Assembly (NCBI GenBank): GCA_947455205.1
Contig: CANGNF010000025.1
Span: 1 to 64,000 of the forward strand
Reading direction: 5' to 3'
DNA from: Acetobacteraceae bacterium
Lineage (GTDB): Bacteria > Pseudomonadota > Alphaproteobacteria > Acetobacterales > Acetobacteraceae
Length of the DNA stretch: 64,000 nt
Of the stretch, positions 1 through 8,454 are shown one piece after another. Under the pieces are notes generated by a model. That model searched no databases and was not told where the DNA came from. It saw only the letters and a program-made list of their open reading frames with translations. The first letter of the stretch is position 1, and every line of letters begins with the position of its first letter. Made by a program: the position numbers and the translations under genes.

Positions 1-219
1 ATGGCGCTGCTGACCGGCGGCCGCGTGGTCAGCTACAAGATCGGCAGCAGCTTCACCCGTGGCCAGCTGCCGCCCTGGCTGTGGCCGCAATACTGGCTGG
101 CCAACCAGCCGGCCCTGGTGCTGGGCGTGCTGCTGGTGGCGCTGATCCTGGTCGCCGCTCCGCTCTACTGGGTGCTGCGCCGCCGGGCCGCGCTGCGACT
201 GCGTGAGAGGACGCACTGA
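1..219 (+). CDS. bcsB: Cellulose synthase regulatory subunit BcsB, C-terminal fragment
   Basis: The reading frame is open at the left window edge, and only the last 72 residues are present. They contain a segment typical of the BcsB C-terminus: a short amphipathic stretch rich in Trp and Pro (PPWLWPQYW), one strongly hydrophobic helix of about 23 residues (VLGVLLVALILVAAPLYWVL) and a basic tail. BcsB is the periplasmic, membrane-anchored partner of the BcsA synthase and helps guide the growing glucan across the inner membrane. Its stop codon overlaps the bcsC start (TGATG), so the two are translationally coupled. The identification rests on this anchor and on the bcsC and bcsD genes that follow; bcsA should lie to the left. 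Confidence 0.8.
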   Translation: MALLTGGRVVSYKIGSSFTRGQLPPWLWPQYWLANQPALVLGVLLVALILVAAPLYWVLRRRAALRLRERTH

Positions 220-3200
220 TGACCAACCGCACCCGCCTGCTTGCGGCGGCGGCGTTCATCGCCCTGCCGTTGCAGCCTGCCCTTGCCCAGGGGACGGCAC
301 CTGCACCGGCGCCCGTCGCGGCGCCGGCTGGCGCCCCCGGGCAGGACGGCGCGGTCTCCGCGCTGTTGGAGCAGGCGAATTACTGGCGCCTGCAGAACCG
401 GCCGGAGCTGGTGCTGCGCACGCTGGAACGCGTGCTGGTGGTGGACCCGCGCAACCTGGATGCGCTGGCTGGCGCCGCCCAGGCGCAGGCGCAGCTGGGC
501 AATCGCTCGGGCGCCGAGAGCTATCTGGCGCGGCTGCGCCAAGTGGCGCCGAACGACCCGCGCCTGACCGAGACCGACATCACCGTGCGGACCAGCACGG
601 TGGACCAGGGCGCGCTGGGCGAGGCCCGCCGCTTGGCGCAGGCCGGCCGCGCGGCCGAGGCGGCGCAGCGCTACCGTGAGATCTTCCGCGGCGCCCAGCC
701 GCCGGACCAGTTCGCGCTGGAATTCTACCAGACCCTGGCCGGCACCGAGCCCGGCTACAACGAGGCGCGCGACGGCCTGGCCCGGCTGTCTCAGCGGGCG
801 CCGAACGACTATCGCGTGCAGCTGGCCTATGCCCAGACGCTGACCTACCGCGACGCGACCCGTGGCGATGGCATCGCCCGGATGCGTCGACTGGCCGAGA
901 TTCCCGAGGTGGCGAATACCGCCATCGCCGGCTGGCGCCAGGCGCTGCTGTGGCAGGGCTCCACCCGCGCCGGCGTGCCGGAGTTGGAAGCCTTCCTGGC
1001 GCGCTTCCCGAACGACACCGCCGTGGCCGCCAAGCTGGAGGAAAGTCGCAACCCGCCGGCCGGCGCCGGCGACGAGGGCTCCACCGCCCGGCAGCGCGGC
1101 TTCGAGGCGCTGCAGGCCAATCGGCTGCGCGATGCCGAGCGTGAGTTCCAGGCCGCCGTCCGTTTCAACGCCAATGACGCCGACGCCACGGGTGGCCTCG
1201 GCTTGGTCAAGCTGCGCGAAGGTCGCTTCGGCGAGGCGCGGCAGCTGCTGGAATCCGCCATCCGACTGAACCCGGAAGGCCGCAACCAGTGGCAGCGCGC
1301 CCTGGATGGCGCCGCCTATGCCGGCGAGCTATCGGAGGCGCGGCGCGCCCTGCAGGCCGGCAACCTGGACCTGGCGGAGCGCACCCTGCGCGCCGCGATC
1401 CAGCGCGACAGCGCCGACCGGGCCGATGCCGAGGCGCTGCTGGGCGATCTGGCGCTGCGCCGTGGTGACCTGGGCGGTGCCGAGACGCGCTACCGCGCCG
1501 CGCTGGCGCGCCGGCCGAACCTGGCTGGCGCCGCCTCCGGCCTCTATGAGGTCCTGCAGCAGCAGGGCCGCTTCGCCGAGGCCGAGGAGTTGCAGCGCCG
1601 CCTGGGCAACGCCGTCTTCGGTGGCGGCGGCGACCCGAGCAGCGCCCGCGCCTATGCGCTGCGCGCCGAGGCCCAGCGCGCGACCGACCCGGCGACCGCC
1701 ATCGGCACGCTGCGCTCGGCACTGCAGATCGACCCGAACAACCCCTGGATCCGGCTGGACCTGGCGCGGCTTCTGGCCCGCCAGGGCCGTGGTGCCGAGG
1801 CGCGGCAGCTGGCGGAAGGCCCGGCCGCGGCCGGTGGCTCGCCGGAAGCCCTCTATGCCGCGGCGCTGTTCGCGGATGAGGACAGCCGCCCGGCCGACGC
1901 CGCGCGCTACATCAACGCCATTCCGGCCCGGCTGCGCAGCGCGGACATGAACCGCCTGCTCGGCCGCACCCGCGTGGCCGAGGACGTGCAGCGCGCCATG
2001 ACGCTGTGGCGCAGCGGCCGCCGTGGCGAGGCCCGGGCCGCGCTGTTCGCGCTGGCCTCTCGCCCCGACCCCACCGGCAATTCTGGCGCGCTGGCGGTGC
2101 GGGCCTTCGGTCTGCTGAACGACCCTGCCTCGGCCGGGGAAGCCGGCCGCAGCGCCATGGCCGCCAACCCTAACGCCCCCGGCGCTGCCCGGCTGGCGCT
2201 GGCCGGTGCGCTGCTGGGCGCTGGTGCCGACCAGGAAGCCACGGCGATGGCCCGTGCGCTGGAAGCCAGCCCGAACCTGACCGGCGAGGAACGCCGCCAG
2301 GCCGCGGCGCTGAACACCGGCGTGGCGATCCGCGTCTCCGACCGGCTGAACGAGCGTGGCAACCAGGCCGGCGCCTATGAGGCACTGGCCCCGGCGTTGC
2401 AGCGCGACCCGTCCAACCCGGCCGCCAACCTGGCGCTGGCCCGGCTGTACCAGGGCGCCCAGCAGCCGCGCGAGGCGAGCCAGATCGCAGAGGCGGTGCT
2501 GGCCCGCGACCCGCGCAGCCTGGATGCGCGCTTCGCCGCGGTGGAAGCCGCGATCTCGGGCCGCGAGTTCGGCCGCGCCGAAGCCATGATGGTGGAAGCC
2601 CGCGCGCTGAACCCGAACGACCCGCGCGTGCCGCTGCTGGAAGCGCGCATCGCCCGGGCCAACGGCAATACCGGCCGCGCCCTGCGCGCGCTGGAGATGG
2701 CCGCCGAGCAGCGCCGGGCGGAGGCGGTGGCCAGCACCGACCCGCTGATGCGCGGCGTCAACACGCAGGTCGATACCTTCGACAACCCCTTCGCCCGGCT
2801 GTCCCGCGCCGGCGCGACCGGCGGGCCGGTGGCGCTGCCGAACGACCCGCTGAGCAACGAGATCGCCCGCGAACTCGCCTCGGTGCGGGAGGAGACGGCG
2901 GCCCGGATCCAGGGTGGCATGGGCTTCCGCTCGCGCTCGGGCAGCAACGGGCTTGACCGGTTGGAGGAATACTCCGCGCCGATCAGCGGCTCGATCTCGC
3001 CGAACTTCCTGGGCGGCCGGCTGATCGCCAATGCCACGCCGGTCTCGATCAATAGCGGCCAGCTGGACAGCACCAGCGCCACCACGCTGCGCGGCTACGG
3101 CAGCAACGCGCTGGAACGCACGCTGTATACCCAGCAGAGCGGCCAGAGCACGCAGGTCAGCCAGGTGCTGCGCGACCGCCTGGCGCCGCGCGACACCAGC

Positions 3201-4040
3201 CTGGTGGGCTATGGCCTTGGCCTCGGCTACCAGCGCGGTGCCTTCATCGGCGACCTCGGCACCTCGCCGGTGGGCTTCCGGCGGCAGAACGTGATCGGCG
3301 GCATCGAGGTGGCGCCGGCCCTGACCAACGCCCTGCGGCTGCGGCTGACGGGCGAACAGCGTTCGGTGACGGACAGCGTGCTGTCCTGGTCCGGCGTGCG
3401 CGACCCGCGCACCGGCACCACCTGGGGCGGCGTGGTCCGCAGCGGCGGCCGGGCCCAGCTGGAATACGTGAGTGGCCCGGTGGGCGTGTATTTCGGCGGT
3501 GGCTACTCGGTCATCAACGGCCGCAACGTGGCGCACAACGCCCGGGCGGAAGCTGGCGCCGGCACGCAGTACACCGTCTGGCGCCGGCCGGACGAGGAAC
3601 TGCTGATCGGCCTGGACCTGGTCTACTTCCGCTACGACCGGAACGAGCGGCTGTTCACCTTCGGCAATGGCGGCTACTTCAGCCCGCAGAGCTACTTCGC
3701 CGCCAATATCCCGATCGACTGGCGCGCCCGCAGCGGCGACTGGGCGTATCACCTGGGCGGCACGGTGGGCTACCAGTCCTACCGCGAGAACGCCGCCAAG
3801 TACTTCCCGACCGACGCCGCCGCCCAGGCCCAGCTGGAAAGCCTGCTGACCGGCGACGCGACCGCGCGGTCGGTGCAGCCGGCCAGGTCGGAGGCCGGAA
3901 TTATCGGTGGTGTCCGCGGCGATATCGAGTATTCGCTGACACCCAACCTGCGCATTGGCGCGTTGCTGCGCTACGACCGTACCGCGAACTGGAGCGAGGC
4001 CCGTGGCCTCATCTTCGCGCGGTATCGGTTGGACCGCTGA
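219..4040 (+). CDS. bcsC: Cellulose synthase outer-membrane channel BcsC (TPR and beta-barrel)
   Basis: BcsC carries nascent cellulose through the periplasm and across the outer membrane. The 1273-residue product starts with a Sec signal peptide (about residues 1-24, ending in ALA). A long alpha-solenoid of TPR-like units follows (about 40-790), with repeated motifs such as NPNDPR and RDP at helix junctions. The C-terminal part (about 880-1273) has the alternating pattern of the BCSC_C barrel and ends in YRLDR, as expected for an outer-membrane strand. The length is close to that of acetic-acid-bacterium homologues. The start overlaps the bcsB stop, and bcsD follows 15 bp downstream. The repeats and high GC create long antisense open frames that are not genes. 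Confidence 0.95.
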   Translation: MTNRTRLLAAAAFIALPLQPALAQGTAPAPAPVAAPAGAPGQDGAVSALLEQANYWRLQNRPELVLRTLERVLVVDPRNLDALAGAAQAQAQLGNRSGAESYLARLRQVAPNDPRLTETDITVRTSTVDQGALGEARRLAQAGRAAEAAQRYREIFRGAQPPDQFALEFYQTLAGTEPGYNEARDGLARLSQRAPNDYRVQLAYAQTLTYRDATRGDGIARMRRLAEIPEVANTAIAGWRQALLWQGSTRAGVPELEAFLARFPNDTAVAAKLEESRNPPAGAGDEGSTARQRGFEALQANRLRDAEREFQAAVRFNANDADATGGLGLVKLREGRFGEARQLLESAIRLNPEGRNQWQRALDGAAYAGELSEARRALQAGNLDLAERTLRAAIQRDSADRADAEALLGDLALRRGDLGGAETRYRAALARRPNLAGAASGLYEVLQQQGRFAEAEELQRRLGNAVFGGGGDPSSARAYALRAEAQRATDPATAIGTLRSALQIDPNNPWIRLDLARLLARQGRGAEARQLAEGPAAAGGSPEALYAAALFADEDSRPADAARYINAIPARLRSADMNRLLGRTRVAEDVQRAMTLWRSGRRGEARAALFALASRPDPTGNSGALAVRAFGLLNDPASAGEAGRSAMAANPNAPGAARLALAGALLGAGADQEATAMARALEASPNLTGEERRQAAALNTGVAIRVSDRLNERGNQAGAYEALAPALQRDPSNPAANLALARLYQGAQQPREASQIAEAVLARDPRSLDARFAAVEAAISGREFGRAEAMMVEARALNPNDPRVPLLEARIARANGNTGRALRALEMAAEQRRAEAVASTDPLMRGVNTQVDTFDNPFARLSRAGATGGPVALPNDPLSNEIARELASVREETAARIQGGMGFRSRSGSNGLDRLEEYSAPISGSISPNFLGGRLIANATPVSINSGQLDSTSATTLRGYGSNALERTLYTQQSGQSTQVSQVLRDRLAPRDTSLVGYGLGLGYQRGAFIGDLGTSPVGFRRQNVIGGIEVAPALTNALRLRLTGEQRSVTDSVLSWSGVRDPRTGTTWGGVVRSGGRAQLEYVSGPVGVYFGGGYSVINGRNVAHNARAEAGAGTQYTVWRRPDEELLIGLDLVYFRYDRNERLFTFGNGGYFSPQSYFAANIPIDWRARSGDWAYHLGGTVGYQSYRENAAKYFPTDAAAQAQLESLLTGDATARSVQPARSEAGIIGGVRGDIEYSLTPNLRIGALLRYDRTANWSEARGLIFARYRLDR

Positions 4041-4055
4041 GGAGTGGCCGCTGCC

Positions 4056-4526
4056 ATGACTGCCGCTGACCCGACGACCCTGTCCTACCTCGCCCGGCGT
4101 GGCGTCTCCGGCCAGTGGCGCAGCTTCCTGCGTGCCCTGGTGGAGACGCTGGACAGCCACCTGGACGCCGCCTCGCGCGACAGCCTGCTGCGCGCGGTCG
4201 GTGCCCGCATCGCCGCGCTTTCCCCGCTGCCTGGCTGTTCCAGCCTGGCGGAGCTGGAAGCGCGGATGAACGACGTGCTGGCGCAGATGGACTGGGGCTA
4301 TGTCGAGATCTCGCTGGACCCGAACGACCGCGTGCTGATGGTGAGCCATGCGGCGCCGCCGACCATCGCCACCACGGCCGACCCCTCCGGTGGCTGGATC
4401 GCCGCCGTGGTGGAAGGGCTGCTGGGCGCCTGGATGGCGGCGCAGCCCGGCGCCGAGCCGAGCCTGAGCCCGCGGCGGATCTCCTCCACCCCGGCGCTGA
4501 TCACGCTGCGCTACGGGCGGGACTGA
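4056..4526 (+). CDS. bcsD: Cellulose synthase operon protein BcsD
   Basis: BcsD is the periplasmic octameric ring that helps order parallel glucan chains in type I cellulose operons, as known from Komagataeibacter. The 156-residue product has the family's length and key stretches: an N-terminal helix with DSLLRAVG, a central INWGYV-like motif (here MDWGYVEISL), a GWIAAVVEGLLGAW helix and a C-terminal strand (ALITLRYGRD). ATG 4056 was preferred to an in-frame GTG at 4044 because AGGAG at 4040-4044 sits at usable distance before the ATG but overlaps the GTG. The gene lies 15 bp after bcsC and is followed at once by a terminator, so it is the last gene of the operon. Confidence 0.88.
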   Translation: MTAADPTTLSYLARRGVSGQWRSFLRALVETLDSHLDAASRDSLLRAVGARIAALSPLPGCSSLAELEARMNDVLAQMDWGYVEISLDPNDRVLMVSHAAPPTIATTADPSGGWIAAVVEGLLGAWMAAQPGAEPSLSPRRISSTPALITLRYGRD

Positions 4527-4545
4527 CCTTCCGGCGCACCGCATG

Positions 4546-4583
4546 AAAAAAGGCCCTCTCCGCTGGCGCGGGGAGGGCCTTTT
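4546..4583. terminator. Bidirectional intrinsic terminator after bcsD
   Basis: A 14-bp stem with one G-T wobble (4548-4561 with 4570-4583) encloses an 8-nt loop. It is flanked by an A-run on the left and a T-run on the right, so it can end transcription from both strands. It lies between bcsD and the convergent stress-protein gene. Confidence 0.9.
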
Positions 4584-4646
4584 GCTTGCTGGCGCGTGAA
4601 GCGCCGAGCCGGCCTGGGCGTCGCCGCCCAGGCCGTTCGATGCCGG

Positions 4647-5429
4647 TCAGACCGGGTCGCGGTCGCGCGTCGGCGTGGTGCCCATGGCGCGGCCGGCGGC
4701 GGTGCCCGGCGGGTTCGCCGGGGTGCCGTCGGACTGGCCGGGATAGGCGCCGCTGATGTTGGTGCCGACGGTGCGGTCCACCGCGCGGCTGGCGGCGGTG
4801 CCGGGCGGGTTGCCCGGGGTGCCGTCCGGCTGGCCGACACCGGTGACGCTGTCGCCGCTCCAGGGGCCGGCGTTCTCGTCATACTTGTTCCAGCCGGCGG
4901 CACGGTAGTCGGTGCCACGCTGCGTCGCGTCCACCGGGTTGTGCCGGGCCATGATGCCCTCGGCCTGGGACACGCGGCTTTCCTCGGTGCGCAGCGTCAG
5001 CAGGTTGCCGCCGCGGCGGACGCCCTCGGCATAGACGTGCGCATGCTCCTCGGAGACGCCGGAGCCGACCAGCGAGCCCATGAGGCCACCGGAAGCGGCG
5101 CCGACACCGGCACCGGCCAGCGTCGCCACCAGCCAGCCGGCCGCAACCACCGGGCCGATGCCGGGAATGGCCAGCGCGCCGAGGCCGGCGAGCAGGCCGG
5201 CGCCGCCGCCCAGCACCGCGCCCACCGTGGCGCCGGTGCCGGCACCCGTGCCGGTCTCGTCGTCCGTGGTGGTGGTGGTGCCGGTCGTGCCGGTGGTGCC
5301 CGCGGTGTTGCCGCGGTTGGCGATCAGGCTGATGTCGTCGCGCATGAAGCCGGCGGCCTCAAGCTCGGCCACGGCGGCGGCCGCGTCGTTGTAGCTGTCG
5401 AAAAGCCTGGCGATGGTACGGGTGGCCAT
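4647..5429 (-). CDS. General stress protein 17M-like domain protein with Gly-rich core
   Basis: The N-terminal 35 residues (IARLFDSYNDAAAAVAELEAAG, then DDISLI) match the ferredoxin-like fold of the YflT / general stress protein 17M family. A low-complexity Thr/Gly stretch follows (41-66), then a Gly/Ala-rich hydrophobic section (67-125) that could insert in or lie on a membrane. A further conserved stretch SEEHAHVYAEGVRRGG is at 126-140. The C-terminus carries two copies of an about 18-residue unit built around DGTPxNPPGTAAxRA (199-215 and 231-247). ATG 5429 is preceded by AAGGA at good distance. The 260-residue protein probably responds to osmotic or envelope stress, by family inference only. 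It ends opposite the bcs terminator. Confidence 0.8.
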   Translation of the reverse strand: MATRTIARLFDSYNDAAAAVAELEAAGFMRDDISLIANRGNTAGTTGTTGTTTTTDDETGTGAGTGATVGAVLGGGAGLLAGLGALAIPGIGPVVAAGWLVATLAGAGVGAASGGLMGSLVGSGVSEEHAHVYAEGVRRGGNLLTLRTEESRVSQAEGIMARHNPVDATQRGTDYRAAGWNKYDENAGPWSGDSVTGVGQPDGTPGNPPGTAASRAVDRTVGTNISGAYPGQSDGTPANPPGTAAGRAMGTTPTRDRDPV

Positions 5430-5551
5430 GGCGTTGATTCCTTGCGGGGGGTTTTGCGGAGGGGCCGGGCGCAACCTGCGGCTGTCCGTGGCGCGACCGG
5501 GCGATGCATCGGCCGCGCCGGGGCTGGGCCCCGGGGCGCGGCCGCGTCGGC

Positions 5552-5935
5552 TCAGTGCCCGGTGACGTTGCCCTGGTAGTCCAGCGCGACATCGACCTGC
5601 TGGCCGCCATGCATGCCGCGGCCGCGCCAGATGCCCTGGTCGTCCTTGTGCAGGTTGCTCAGGCCGGAATAGCCGGCATCTTCCATGCGGCTGCGGGCCT
5701 GGCCCTCGGTGAAGCTGTTGGCGCCGGGCACCGGGGCGCTGGTGTTGCGGCGGCTGCTGTCGGTCTGCACCGCGGGGGTGGAGCTGTTGGCGCCGGTGCC
5801 GCTGTCGCGCATCGTGCCCGGGGCGGTCACGGTCGGCGGGGTGGTCGTGGTGGAGGGCGGCGTCGTCGTGGTCTGGGCGTAGGCCGGCAGAATGACGGCC
5901 ATGCCCAGCGCAAGGCCGAGCAGAGTGCGTTTCAT
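5552..5935 (-). CDS. Secreted PepSY-like small protein
   Basis: This 127-residue protein has a clear Sec signal peptide (1-20, cut after PAYA). A Thr/Pro/Ser-rich, probably disordered section covers about 21-68. The C-terminal domain (70-127) contains SFTEGQARSRMEDAGYSGL, then KDDQGIWRGRG, and ends in VALDYQGNV. That is the helix-then-sheet pattern of PepSY-type periplasmic domains in many alphaproteobacterial small secreted proteins. Its function is unknown; such proteins are often guessed to modulate proteases or bind envelope ligands. It lies about 120 bp upstream of the stress-protein gene on the same strand, so the two may be co-expressed under envelope stress. Confidence 0.7.
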   Translation of the reverse strand: MKRTLLGLALGMAVILPAYAQTTTTPPSTTTTPPTVTAPGTMRDSGTGANSSTPAVQTDSSRRNTSAPVPGANSFTEGQARSRMEDAGYSGLSNLHKDDQGIWRGRGMHGGQQVDVALDYQGNVTGH

Positions 5936-6049
5936 GACATGTTTCCCGTGTGCTTGGCGCCGGGCGCAGTACCCGACGCATGCAGCTTCAACGGAAAAGC
6001 GGCGTGGTGGTTTCGTCTCGCTGCCGCCAGGCGGTGCGGCGCGACGGCG

Positions 6050-6313
6050 TCAGGCGGCGATGCGCGCCGTGGCCGGGTGCAGCGCGACTTCAAGCACGCC
6101 GACCACCTGGCCGAGGTTGCCGGCCACCAGCGGCACCATCTCGGCCGGTGCGGCGTGCAGCAGCAGCTCCACGCGCATCAGCTCGCCATCGCGGCGGGCC
6201 TGCAGGCTGTCAGGTGTCAGGTCGCGCTTGGCCAGGGGTTGCAGCAGGCGCGGCAGCAGGCCGGGCGAGGCTTCGGCGAGGACGACATAGCGAACGGATC
6301 GTGTCGGGGACAT
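6050..6313 (-). CDS. Small ACT-like domain protein
   Basis: The 87-residue product begins with a beta-strand (YVVLAEA), then a helix (GLLPRLLQPLAKRDLT), a strand with a basic turn (LQARRDGELMRVELLL), a second helix and a last strand (VGVLEVALH). This beta-alpha-beta-beta-alpha-beta order, with SPGLLPRLLQ where ligand-binding domains have their Gly turn, resembles a stand-alone ACT domain such as the small regulatory subunit of acetolactate synthase. No catalytic partner lies next to it. ATG 6313 was chosen over an upstream GTG because similarity starts at the first strand. The ACT assignment is a structural inference from pattern alone. Confidence 0.5.
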   Translation of the reverse strand: MSPTRSVRYVVLAEASPGLLPRLLQPLAKRDLTPDSLQARRDGELMRVELLLHAAPAEMVPLVAGNLGQVVGVLEVALHPATARIAA

Positions 6314-6481
6314 CGGATGCTCCGGGGGCGCGAGGGAATGGGTGGGGCTTCCCCGGCCGCGCGGCACTGGCCGCACGGCTGCGCGGCCAGGCTCAGGCGG
6401 CCGGGCCGGTAATTCGCGCGAAGCGGGCGGAGCAACGAAGCATGGCGGCAGGCTAGCGCGGGTCGGCGCCGGGGGCCATGC

Positions 6482-7510
6482 CTATTGCGCGGGCCAGACC
6501 AGCAGCGGCAGCCGCAGCAGGGTGAAGCCGGCCGCCGCCAGGCTGCGGTCGCGCAGCGCCAGCGGCAAGCGCAGGCCGGTGGCACCGCCCTCCATGGCCA
6601 CGCGCGGCAGCAGGGCGCCCAGCACGCCCAGCGCCTGGGCGTTGCGTGGCTCGATGACGCCGGCGCCGGACAGCGCCGCCAGGGCCTCGCGCAGGCCGGC
6701 CAGGGTCAGGGTCAGGCTGCCGGCGGGTTGCAGCGCCGCATCCAGCGCCAGCTCGCCCTGCAGCCCCGCCTGCACCGGCCCCCAGCGCAGGTCCAGCGCG
6801 TGCAGCTGCACGCGGCCGCCGGCGTCGCGCCAGGCGGTGGCCTGCCGGGCCGGGTTGGGCGCGGCGGGCAACGGCACGGTCAGGGCACCGCGCAGCGCCA
6901 GGCGCTGCACCTCCGCGCCCAGCGCCAGCACGGCGGGTGGCGCCTGGGCCGGCAGCGACAGGCCCTCAAGCGCCAGGTCGAAGGCACCGTCTTCCGGCAC
7001 CACCAGCGCGGCGCGGCGCAGCATGGGCGTGGCGCCGGCGGCGGGGCCGCGCAGGGCCGTCGCCTGCAGCCGCAGCGGCGCGCCGGCCTGCGCCAGGCTG
7101 CCGGTCAGGCTGGCGGCCGCGAAGGGCAGGCGCTCCGCTCCGGCCAGCAGCGCCTGCGGGCCGCTGGCGTCAAGCGCCAACTCGGCCGGCCAGGGCAGGG
7201 CGAGCGAGAGGGCCAGCTGGCCGGCCTGCCAGCCCAGCCCACCCGGCTCCACCAGCCGGACGGCAGGCAGCGTCAGCCGCACCGCCCAGGGCCAGCCATC
7301 GCGGGCGGGCGTACCGTGCTCCACCTGCCAGCCGAGGGCGCGGCGCCCGGCGGACCAGGTATCCAGTTCGCGCTCCATCCGCCCGGCCAGCCAGGCCCAG
7401 AGCAGGCCATGCGCCAGGCCGAGCAGCAGCAGGGCCGCCAGCCCGGCCCGCAGCCAGCGCCGGGGTCGGAAGCGGGGCACGGGGGGAGCGGCGGGCGGGT
7501 TGCTGGGCAT
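6482..7510 (-). CDS. DUF2125 family membrane-anchored protein
   Basis: The product of 342 residues has a Pro-rich basic N-terminus, then one transmembrane helix (about 21-42, LRAGLAALLLLGLAHGLLWAWLAG). A long region rich in short amphipathic strands follows, with repeated VRL.LPAVRL, LALSLALPWP and GLRLPLAL patterns. The architecture and the early motif WAWLAGRMERELDTW followed by GW.V.HG match the alphaproteobacterial DUF2125 family, whose periplasmic part resembles AsmA/YdgA-like beta-rich proteins. Function is unknown. ATG 7510 gives the shortest tail before the membrane anchor. It is divergent from chaC, with about 100 bp between them for both promoters. Confidence 0.7.
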   Translation of the reverse strand: MPSNPPAAPPVPRFRPRRWLRAGLAALLLLGLAHGLLWAWLAGRMERELDTWSAGRRALGWQVEHGTPARDGWPWAVRLTLPAVRLVEPGGLGWQAGQLALSLALPWPAELALDASGPQALLAGAERLPFAAASLTGSLAQAGAPLRLQATALRGPAAGATPMLRRAALVVPEDGAFDLALEGLSLPAQAPPAVLALGAEVQRLALRGALTVPLPAAPNPARQATAWRDAGGRVQLHALDLRWGPVQAGLQGELALDAALQPAGSLTLTLAGLREALAALSGAGVIEPRNAQALGVLGALLPRVAMEGGATGLRLPLALRDRSLAAAGFTLLRLPLLVWPAQ

Positions 7511-7608
7511 CTGGCCGCGGGGTATAGGCCGCCGCCCGCGTTGGCGCGAGTTGCAACCAGCGCAGCCCGGGGCGACGCCGCCCCACCGCGCCACCGGACG
7601 TGCCGTCG

Positions 7609-8205
7609 ATGACCCTGCCAGCCCCTTCCGCCGGTTCGCCCTTCGCCACCGGCACGGCGGGCGGCCCCGACCCGCTCTATGTCTTCGGTTACGGCTCGCT
7701 GATCTGGCGCCCCGGCTTCACCCATGAGGCGACGCACCCGGCGCTGCTGCGCGGCTTCCACCGGCGCTTCTGCCTGTGGAGCCGGCTGTATCGCGGCACG
7801 CCGGAGGCGCCCGGCCTGGTGCTGGGGCTGGACCGTGGCGGCGCCTGCCGGGGCGTGGCCTTCCGCGTGGCGGCGGACCAGGCGGCAGCGGTGCTGGCCT
7901 ATCTGGACGACCGGGAGAACCCGAACGGCGTCGCGGTGTATCATCGGCGGCTGCTGCCGGTGCGGCTGCTGGACAGTGGCCATGTGGTGCAGGCGGTGAC
8001 CTATGTGGCCAACCGGACCCACCCTGCGTACTGCCGCCCCGCCCTGGAGGAGGCCGCCGAGGCCATCGCCCGCGGGGTCGGCACGACCGGGCCGAACCGG
8101 GACTACCTGCTGAATACGGTCGCCCACCTGAAGGCCCTGGGCGTCACCGATTCCGGCCTGGACCGGATTGCCGCGCTGCTGCAGGCCCCGGTGGGCGGCG
8201 AGTAG
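7609..8205 (+). CDS. chaC: ChaC-type gamma-glutamylcyclotransferase
   Basis: This cytosolic enzyme cleaves glutathione to 5-oxoproline and Cys-Gly. The 198-residue product carries the family signature YVFGYGSLIWRPGF near residue 25, the LDDRENPNG stretch that holds the catalytic glutamate, and the conserved YVANRTHPAY block. A GTG at 7600 is an alternative start; the ATG is preferred by codon type. A glutathione synthase gene (gshB) is elsewhere in this window but not adjacent. The gene stands alone and converges on plsC. Confidence 0.92.
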   Translation: MTLPAPSAGSPFATGTAGGPDPLYVFGYGSLIWRPGFTHEATHPALLRGFHRRFCLWSRLYRGTPEAPGLVLGLDRGGACRGVAFRVAADQAAAVLAYLDDRENPNGVAVYHRRLLPVRLLDSGHVVQAVTYVANRTHPAYCRPALEEAAEAIARGVGTTGPNRDYLLNTVAHLKALGVTDSGLDRIAALLQAPVGGE

Positions 8206-8454
8206 ATGGTACGCCATCCACAATCACGGTTGACGCATGGCGTGGGATGGCATTACCGCGCGGGAGAATGGTTCCGGTTCAGAGACATTAATTGGTGCAA
8301 ACCGGCACCAAATAGTTAAAATGCGCGATCTCAATGGCTTGTCGGATGATCGTGCCGATGCTGGGTTAACAGAGTCCGCCAAGTCACCGGTCGGCGGACA
8401 GGAATGGCCTCCTGGCGATTGCGGGTTGACGCCGCCACCAAGGCCTTGCGGCCG
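8206..8454. other. Lower-GC gap between chaC and plsC
   Basis: This roughly 250-bp convergent gap is visibly richer in A and T than the surrounding genes, especially 8270-8350. A perfect 7-bp inverted repeat (8292-8298 and 8305-8311) lies in its middle. An open frame of 74 codons crosses it (8237-8461), but it has no recognisable domain and runs into the end of plsC. I see no convincing gene here. Confidence 0.5.
8292..8311. repeat. Perfect inverted repeat, operator- or terminator-like
   Basis: Arms TTGGTGC and GCACCAA are separated by six bases. The dyad sits between the convergent ends of chaC and plsC, where a small terminator would be expected, but there is no T-run of useful length. It also has the shape of a repressor operator. 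Role undecided. Confidence 0.4.

Noticed and set aside
1329-4544. A 1071-codon open frame on the reverse strand opposite bcsC and bcsD
   Set aside because: It mirrors the TPR-rich coding frame of bcsC, has Arg/Gln/Gly-rich low-complexity translation and no domain. Long antisense frames are expected at about 70% GC.
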